DNA from: Clostridia bacterium
GTDB taxonomy: Bacteria; Bacillota; Clostridia; Oscillospirales; CAG-272
Direction: 5' to 3'
Length of the DNA stretch: 64,000 nt
Assembly (NCBI GenBank): GCA_017461365.1
Contig: JAFTYG010000008.1
Span: 17,908-81,907, forward strand
Shown: positions 58,315 through 64,000 of the stretch, piece by piece
How the letters are laid out: every line of letters starts with the position of its first letter
Position numbering within the stretch: position 1 is the first letter of the stretch
The notes under the pieces: generated by a model
The model's input: the letters and a program-made list of their open reading frames with translations, nothing else
Databases searched by the model: none
Told to the model about the DNA's origin: nothing
Position numbers and translations under genes: made by a program

Positions 58315-59681
58315 AGGACGAAAATATACTTTATTGGGTATGGCTTGCAGAGAGATGCGGCCCCGCGTCGCGGGAGCTTGGCAGGCTTTGCGAAAAATAC
58401 GACGATCCGTTTGATATTTACAGACTTGAGGAAGAGGAGATCGAGCGCATCGACGGCATAGGTCAGACGCTTAAAATGAAGCTTTTGGACCGTTCGCTTG
58501 AGCGCGCGTACGAGACTCTCAGGTATTGTAAGCAAAAGAACATAGATATTATAAGCTACAGAGACAAGCGCTATCCGTCGCGTCTGCGCTCTCTTTGCGA
58601 TCCGCCCGCGGTGCTGTACGTTCTCGGAAAGCTTCCGAATATGGACGATAGACTTTGCATAGGTATGGTCGGAACACGCAAGATGAGCGAATACGGAAGA
58701 GACACTTCGTATAAAATATCCTATGAGCTTGCCTCTGCCAACGCGGTGGTAGTCAGCGGAATGGCGCTCGGCGTTGACGGCGTGTCGGCTTGCGGAGCAC
58801 TCTCTGCGGGCGGGACTACCGTGGCGGTGCTTGGATGCGGTCTATCGGTCGTATATCCAAAGGAGCACGAGCGGCTGATGGGTGAGATAATAAAGCACGG
58901 CGCGGTCATTACGGAATATCCTCCGTTCGAGCCGCCTCACGGATATAACTTCCCTAAGCGCAACAGAATAATAAGCGGACTTTGTCAGGGCGTGCTCATC
59001 GTTGAGGGCTCGTCCTCAAGCGGCGCGCTTATTACAGCCAAGCGCGCCATAGATCAGGGCAGAGAGCTTTTCGCTCTTCCCGGTAAGATAAACGAAAGTA
59101 ATTCCGAGGGACCGAACGAGCTTATAAAGAGCGGAGCTCTTGTCGCGCTTTCGGCTGACGATATTATATCCCATTATGATTTTCTGTATCACGATTGCAT
59201 AAACTACAAGGGACTCAGCAAGGCGAAGAGCGGCGGTATGACCGTTGAGCGAGCGATAGCGAAATACGGAGTTGCGGACATATACAGCCGCAAAAACAGC
59301 TACCGTACGGACAAGTCATCCGAAAAGGGTGACGGCAGAGAGGCTGTGGCGGTGCCTGAGAGCGGCGAGGCTGTCTCCAAGATCAAAAGGCAGACAAGAG
59401 CCAAGCAAGGGGAGAGAACTGCGCCCGAGAAGGTCGTCGCTGCCGCAAGCGTTGAGGTCGTGGCAAGCTCAGACAGACCTGACTGTTCGGCGGAGATTCT
59501 TGCGTCGCTTGATGACGTGAGTAGGAGAGTTTTTGAGGCTTTGCCGATGGACAGAGCAGTATCTCCCGACGCAATTGCCGTTGACGGCATTGGGATAGGC
59601 GATATTATAATGGCGTTGACTATGCTGGAGATAAGCGGTCTTGCCGAGTCGCTTCCCGGTGGAATGTATATACGGAAGTAG
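58311..59681 (+). CDS. dprA: DNA-processing protein DprA
   Basis: 456 residues from the ATG overlapping the methyltransferase stop. N-terminal SAM-like helix-hairpin-helix (EIERIDGIGQTLKMKL). The Rossmann fold has GTRKMSEYGRD, VSGMALGVDGVSACGAL, VLGCGLSVVYPKEH, SEYPP-like TEYPPFEPP and the FPKRNRIISGL signature. Loads RecA on incoming single-stranded DNA. It is about 90 residues longer than usual, because of a charged low-complexity linker (~330-400) before the C-terminal winged helix. No other competence genes are in the window. Confidence 0.94.
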   Translation: MKDENILYWVWLAERCGPASRELGRLCEKYDDPFDIYRLEEEEIERIDGIGQTLKMKLLDRSLERAYETLRYCKQKNIDIISYRDKRYPSRLRSLCDPPAVLYVLGKLPNMDDRLCIGMVGTRKMSEYGRDTSYKISYELASANAVVVSGMALGVDGVSACGALSAGGTTVAVLGCGLSVVYPKEHERLMGEIIKHGAVITEYPPFEPPHGYNFPKRNRIISGLCQGVLIVEGSSSSGALITAKRAIDQGRELFALPGKINESNSEGPNELIKSGALVALSADDIISHYDFLYHDCINYKGLSKAKSGGMTVERAIAKYGVADIYSRKNSYRTDKSSEKGDGREAVAVPESGEAVSKIKRQTRAKQGERTAPEKVVAAASVEVVASSDRPDCSAEILASLDDVSRRVFEALPMDRAVSPDAIAVDGIGIGDIIMALTMLEISGLAESLPGGMYIRK

Positions 59682-60101
59682 TAGTTTTCTTTTCGCCAAC
59701 GGCGAAAATGCTCTGTGATGATACGCTGAGTGTTTGTAACGGCAAAAATGTAAAGCTTTAAATGAAACAAGATGGTATGGACCGTCGAGGACGCCGGTCC
59801 ATACGGGTAGGTAAGAAATTTATCGTATAGCGAGTTTATCGTTACGGTAGATTTGGACCGTTAATTTGCCGCGCAAATATGGACGCACGGTCCCTACGAT
59901 TGGGTGATAAAGCATCGTGTGGTGGGTTCGGACGACCTCAAGATTGTGAAGCAATCCCTAGCGGCTTGCCGTGTGGTCTCCCTTACTATGGGATGCTGTC
60001 CCCGTTTTTGACGCAACGTAGCGGACAACAAAAGTAACAAATATTTACAACAGCACAATATGAGTAAATAAGAAAATCCAAAGAAAGGAAAAGATTTTCC
60101 A
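59682..60101. repeat. Intergenic region with GGACGC-GGTCC palindromes
   Basis: No gene. CGTCGAGGACGCCGGTCCAT (near 59785) and GGACGCACGGTCCCTACGAT (near 59882) are related to each other and to GAGGACGCAGGTCCCTACGA near 30201, pointing to one repeat family. A TTTTCGCCAACGGCGAAAA hairpin lies just after the dprA stop (near 59693). The last ~60 bases carry an AAAGGAAAAG ribosome-site region for topA. Confidence 0.55.
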
Positions 60102-62387
60102 ATGGCAAATCTTGTAATAGTGGAGTCGCCTTCAAAGGCGTCCACGATAAAGGGCTATCTCGGCTCGAACTATAAGGTCATCGCGTCCAAGGGACACGTT
60201 CGCGACCTTCCCAAGAGCACTCTTGGAGTTGACATTGACAATAATTTTGAGGCGCATTACATCAATATAAGAGGTAAGGGCGATCTTATAAAAGAAATAA
60301 AAAAGGAAGCAAAGGCCGCAAACAAGATATTCCTTGCGACCGACCCTGACCGAGAGGGAGAGGCTATATCATGGCATCTGTCTGTCGCTCTCGGAATTCC
60401 CGTTGAAAAAACGATGCGCGTTACCTTTAATGAGATAACCAAGACCGCTGTCAAGACGGCTATAAAAAATCCCCGTCAGATAGACATGAGTCTCGTTAAT
60501 GCTCAGCAGGCAAGGCGCATACTTGACAGAATTGTGGGCTACAAGCTCTCTCCCTTCCTTTGGAAGAACGTGCGCAGCGGTCTTTCCGCAGGACGCGTGC
60601 AATCTGTCGCTACGCGCATAATCGTTGAGCGTGAGGAGGAGATAAGGAGCTTTGAGCCCGTTGAATATTGGACTATCGAGGCTCTTCTTTCCGCCACTGA
60701 CGGACGTGAGTTTTCGGTTCGCTTTGTCGGTGACAAAAACGGCAAGATAAAGCTCGGCTGTGAGGCTGACGCAAAGCGTGTGCTTGACGCCGTTGAGGGC
60801 AAGGACTTCACTGTAAGCTCGGTAAAGCGCTCGAAAAAGAAGAAGCTCCCCGCGCCTCCCTTTACTACGTCGACTATGCAGCAGGAGGCATTGAGAAAGC
60901 TCGGATTCCAGTCTCAGAAGATAATGAAGATCGCTCAGGAGCTTTACGAGGGTGTGAATATAGGCGCTGAGAACGGCGGCGTTCAAGGTCTTATCACCTA
61001 TATGCGTACCGACTCTCAGAGAGTTTCATCTGACGCGCAGACCGAGGCGAGAGCCTATATCGAAAGCAAGTACGGCGCGGATTACAACACCGCAAAGCCG
61101 AGAGTGTACAAGAGCGGCGCATCGTCTCAGGATGCTCACGAGGCTATACGTCCCTCGCGTATCGATATAGAGCCTGCGAAGATAAAGAAATACCTTACAC
61201 CCGATCAGTTCAAGCTCTACAAGCTCATCTGGGAGAGATTTATTGCGTCTCAGATGGAGTCGGCTACTCTTGCCACCGTTACCGCAGACGTTGAAGCGGC
61301 GGGCTACGTTTTCCGCACGAGCGGTTACACGGTGGAATTTCAGGGCTATATGGCGGTCTATGAGGAGAGCGAGGACGACACAAAGCTCAGCGCCGACGAG
61401 GTAAGAGAAGAGAAAAATCTTCGTATTCCCGAGCTTTCCGAGGGAGAGAGGGTAAAGGCGCTTTCGGTTGATCCATCTAAGCATTTCACCGAGCCGCCTC
61501 CAAGATACAACGACGCGTCTCTTATCAAATTCCTTGAAGAGATGGGAATCGGACGCCCGAGTACCTTTGCGACGATCATTACCACTATAATCGCCCGTAA
61601 CTACGTTAAGCGTGACGGAAAGGCTCTCGTTCCCACTCCCACGGGCGAGCTTACCAACAAGATAATGCTTGAGAGCTTCCCCGACATTGTAAACTACAAG
61701 TTTACTGCCGACATGGAGACCGATCTTGACGAGATTGAAAACGGAGATATGACGATGGACAGAGTTCTTTCCGAATTCTGGGAGAGCTTTGCCAAGGAGC
61801 TTGAAGAAGCTAACAAGAAGATGGAGACGCGGGAGCTTGAGATACCCGTTGAGGAGACCGACATCATTTGCGACAAGTGTGGCAGTCGAATGGTAGTAAA
61901 GAACGGCAGATACGGCAAGTTTGCGGCTTGTCCCAACTACCCCAAGTGCAGAAACACGAAGCCTTTGACCGCTCCGAAGGAGGAGGGCGAGGAGGAAAAG
62001 AAGCTGATAATTGCTGATTTCAAGTGCGAGAAGTGCGGCTCGGATATGGTACAGAGAGTCGGACGTTACGGTACGTTCTTTGCTTGCGTCCGTTATCCCG
62101 AATGTGATTTTTCAAAGCAAAAAACGCGTGACACGGGCGTGCCCTGTCCCAAGTGCGGCTCGAAGATCATTATGAAAACGGGCAAGAAGCGTACTGTATT
62201 TTATAGCTGTGAGAAGTATCCCGAGTGCGATTTCTCGTCGTGGGATCTTCCCGTAAACGAAAAGTGTCCCGATTGCGGCGAGCTCCTTTTCCGCAAGAAA
62301 GGTCAGGCTATGATCGTTTGCCACAACAAATCCTGCGGATACAAGCGCGTTATCGAGAGCTCCGAGGCTGAGGAGGTCAAGGATTGA
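60102..62387 (+). CDS. topA: DNA topoisomerase I
   Basis: 761 residues. Toprim domain with VESPSKASTIKGYLG and DPDREGEAISWHL; the active tyrosine is in GLITYMRTDSQR near 300. Relaxes negative supercoils by single-strand passage. Four C-terminal zinc ribbons follow from ~590: CDKCGSRM, CEKCGSDM, CPKCGSKI and CPDCGELL, each with a second Cys pair (CPNYPKC, CVRYPEC, CEKYPEC, CHNKSC). It lies downstream of dprA and upstream of trmFO, the standard Firmicutes order. Confidence 0.97.
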   Translation: MANLVIVESPSKASTIKGYLGSNYKVIASKGHVRDLPKSTLGVDIDNNFEAHYINIRGKGDLIKEIKKEAKAANKIFLATDPDREGEAISWHLSVALGIPVEKTMRVTFNEITKTAVKTAIKNPRQIDMSLVNAQQARRILDRIVGYKLSPFLWKNVRSGLSAGRVQSVATRIIVEREEEIRSFEPVEYWTIEALLSATDGREFSVRFVGDKNGKIKLGCEADAKRVLDAVEGKDFTVSSVKRSKKKKLPAPPFTTSTMQQEALRKLGFQSQKIMKIAQELYEGVNIGAENGGVQGLITYMRTDSQRVSSDAQTEARAYIESKYGADYNTAKPRVYKSGASSQDAHEAIRPSRIDIEPAKIKKYLTPDQFKLYKLIWERFIASQMESATLATVTADVEAAGYVFRTSGYTVEFQGYMAVYEESEDDTKLSADEVREEKNLRIPELSEGERVKALSVDPSKHFTEPPPRYNDASLIKFLEEMGIGRPSTFATIITTIIARNYVKRDGKALVPTPTGELTNKIMLESFPDIVNYKFTADMETDLDEIENGDMTMDRVLSEFWESFAKELEEANKKMETRELEIPVEETDIICDKCGSRMVVKNGRYGKFAACPNYPKCRNTKPLTAPKEEGEEEKKLIIADFKCEKCGSDMVQRVGRYGTFFACVRYPECDFSKQKTRDTGVPCPKCGSKIIMKTGKKRTVFYSCEKYPECDFSSWDLPVNEKCPDCGELLFRKKGQAMIVCHNKSCGYKRVIESSEAEEVKD

Positions 62388-62403
62388 TTTCGAGGATATT
62401 TTT

Positions 62404-63738
62404 ATGAACACACAAAAAGTAATAAACGTCTACGGCGCGGGGCTTGCGGGCTGTGAGGCAGCGTGGCAGGCGGCAGAGCGCGGTGTGAGGGTAAGGCTTT
62501 TTGAGATGAAGCCCGAAAAGTACACGCCCGCGCACCACTCGGAGGGATTTTCCGAGCTTGTCTGCTCCAATTCCTTACGTTCGGACAGCCTTGCGAACGC
62601 TGTGGGGCTTCTCAAGGAGGAGCTGCGCTCGCTCGGCTCTCTCATTATGGAGGCGGCTGACGCAACGCGTGTGCCTGCGGGCTCGGCGCTTGCCGTGGAC
62701 AGGCAGAAATTTTCGGAGTATATCACCGAAAAAATAAAGAGCCATCCGAACATTGAGGTCATATCGCGTGAGGTGACCTCTGTTCCCGACGGGGAGATCA
62801 CGGTAATTGCGACGGGACCTCTTACGTCGGACGCTTTTGCCGATTATATTGCGGGCGAGCTCGGCTGTGAGGGCTTGCATTTCTTTGATGCCGCCGCGCC
62901 TATCGTGGACGCAGAGAGCATCAATATGGACGTTGCGTTTTTTGCTTCGAGATATGACAAGGGAGACGCCGATTACATCAACTGTCCAATGAATGAGGAG
63001 CAGTATAACGCATTCTGGCAGGCGCTTGTCACCGCTGACGAGGCTGAGTTGAAGGATTTTGATAGAGCGGAGCAGAAAAAGTTAAAGGTTTTTGAGGGAT
63101 GTATGCCCGTTGAGGAGATGGCGAAGCGCGGAAGAGACACCCTGCTTTTCGGTCCCTTGAAGCCCGTCGGACTTATAGACAAGCGGACGGGGGAGAGCTC
63201 CCACGCGGTGGTACAGCTCCGCAAGGAGAACGCCGAGGGCACTATGTACAACATTGTCGGATTTCAGACGCATCTTACCTTCCCCGAGCAGAGGCGTGTA
63301 TTCCGCATGATCCCGGGGCTTGAAAATGCTGAATTTCTCAGGTACGGCATTATGCACAGGAACACCTATCTCAATTCTCCCGGTCTTCTTGACGAGACCT
63401 ATGCGATGCGGTCGCGCGAGGGGGTATATTTTGCGGGGCAGATGACGGGTGTTGAGGGATATATCGAGTCTGCGGGCTCGGGATTTGTTGCGGGGCTTTC
63501 GGCGGCAAGGTTGGCGCTTGGAATGGACAGGATAATATTCCCCAAGACCACGATGCTCGGCGCTATGGCTCATTACGTTTCCTTTGGCGGAGCGTCCGAT
63601 TTTAAGCCGATGAACGCGAATTTCGGAATTGCCGAGCCTCTCGGCTTTCGCGTTAAGGGCGGGAAGTCGATAAAGAACGAGGCGCTCTCGAAGCGGGCGC
63701 TTGAGGTTATTGAGGAGATCAAAAAGGAGGGCATATGA
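62404..63738 (+). CDS. trmFO: tRNA (uracil-5-)-methyltransferase TrmFO, folate-dependent
   Basis: 444 residues. FAD-binding VYGAGLAGCEAAWQAAERGV at the N-terminus, family motif CSNSLRSD near 58, PAGSALAVDR, and the C-terminal FAGQMTGVEGYIESAGSG. Methylates U54 of tRNA using methylene-tetrahydrofolate and FADH2. It starts 16 bases after topA and overlaps plsX by four bases (ATGA). Confidence 0.96.
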   Translation: MNTQKVINVYGAGLAGCEAAWQAAERGVRVRLFEMKPEKYTPAHHSEGFSELVCSNSLRSDSLANAVGLLKEELRSLGSLIMEAADATRVPAGSALAVDRQKFSEYITEKIKSHPNIEVISREVTSVPDGEITVIATGPLTSDAFADYIAGELGCEGLHFFDAAAPIVDAESINMDVAFFASRYDKGDADYINCPMNEEQYNAFWQALVTADEAELKDFDRAEQKKLKVFEGCMPVEEMAKRGRDTLLFGPLKPVGLIDKRTGESSHAVVQLRKENAEGTMYNIVGFQTHLTFPEQRRVFRMIPGLENAEFLRYGIMHRNTYLNSPGLLDETYAMRSREGVYFAGQMTGVEGYIESAGSGFVAGLSAARLALGMDRIIFPKTTMLGAMAHYVSFGGASDFKPMNANFGIAEPLGFRVKGGKSIKNEALSKRALEVIEEIKKEGI

Positions 63739-64000
63739 AGCGTATCGTTGTTGATATGATGGGCGGCGATCTTGCTCCTGTTGAGACCGTTAAGGGTGTT
63801 TGTATGGCGGCTCGCGAGCTAGACGCTGAGTTTATTCTTGTGGGCGACCGTCCCGAGCTTTTGCGTATTGCGAAGGAGAACGGTCTGTCTCTTGACGGCT
63901 TTGAGATCGTACATACCGAGACGGTGATAACGATGGAGGACGACGCGATGTCTGTGCTTCGCGCAAAGTCGGACTCCTCGATGAGTGTCGGCCTGCGCCT
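63735..64000 (+). CDS. plsX: Phosphate acyltransferase PlsX (5' part; runs off the window)
   Basis: 88 codons are visible. The start MKRIVVDMMGGDLAPVETVKG matches the PlsX N-terminus (VDxMGGDxAP), followed by EFILVGDRPELL and TVITMEDDAMSVLRAKSDSSM, the typical MDD-P-x-x-x-x-x-KKDSSM region. It makes acyl-phosphate from acyl-ACP for PlsY. AAGGAGG lies inside the trmFO end; translational coupling by ATGA overlap. Confidence 0.93.
   Translation, partial: MKRIVVDMMGGDLAPVETVKGVCMAARELDAEFILVGDRPELLRIAKENGLSLDGFEIVHTETVITMEDDAMSVLRAKSDSSMSVGLR

Overview
The window reads as a chromosome segment of an anaerobic, probably gut-associated member of the Firmicutes (class Clostridia). The evidence is indirect. 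There is a sporulation-associated GerW/YtfJ protein and a CotF-like coat protein. The scpA-scpB-DUF2953-ytfJ-dacA order is typical of clostridia. Other pointers are AGGAGG-type ribosome sites, consensus sigma-A promoters, a SipW-type signal peptide, an infC-rpmI-rplT leader, PduL used as a stand-alone phosphotransacylase, and the NifU-like/GGGtGRT pair common in anaerobes. No rRNA, CRISPR array or complete insertion sequence was seen. One tRNA (Gln, UUG) is present.

Layout. 1-5.5 kb: an ABC exporter with a DUF1854 partner, then enzyme I and HPr of the PTS on the opposite strand, then a small membrane protein. 5.6-9.5 kb: an AraC regulator divergent from a Gfo/Idh oxidoreductase and a sugar-kinase-like enzyme, then a GNAT. 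9.6-14.7 kb: a repeat-rich small protein, a lipoprotein, two tandem ABC ATPase/permease pairs and plsY, closely packed. 14.8-17.7 kb: tRNA-Gln, a hairpin repeat array, a large secreted beta-helix protein and a coat-like ferritin-fold protein. 18-20 kb: pgk-tpiA. 20.2-27.3 kb: DUF3737, a TIM-barrel protein, an SGNH lipoprotein, recG and a leucine-rich-repeat lipoprotein. 27.3-31 kb: a ParE-like topoisomerase subunit, YbaK and a TepA/ClpP-like protease. 31-33.5 kb: pduL, a NifU-like scaffold and the GGGtGRT protein.

33.5-37.4 kb is the accessory part. An AT-rich block carries two lipoproteins, a 53-residue putative ribbon-helix-helix protein and an XRE regulator with a palindromic operator. It is bounded on one side by the 3' end of the GGGtGRT gene and on the other by a second copy of that 3' end, which differs from the first only at synonymous sites. 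Beyond it lie a frameshifted FAD oxidoreductase and an AraC gene that have both lost their 5' ends at one junction. 37.5-42.2 kb holds surface proteins: an 11-residue-repeat membrane protein, a 1206-residue LamG/metallophosphoesterase/GLUG protein and a 44-residue peptide gene directly behind it.

42.2-64 kb is mainly core genome. On the minus strand are prmC, an RluB-type pseudouridine synthase, dacF-like, ytfJ, DUF2953, scpB, scpA, a site-2 protease, lysA, a histidine phosphatase, engB and lon. On the plus strand are infC (starting at AUU behind an attenuator leader)-rpmI-rplT, a SpoU methyltransferase, dprA, topA, trmFO and the start of plsX. Several intergenic gaps carry short dispersed palindromic or MITE-like repeats with shared sequence motifs. 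All functions are inferred from recognisable motifs and family knowledge; no database search was possible.
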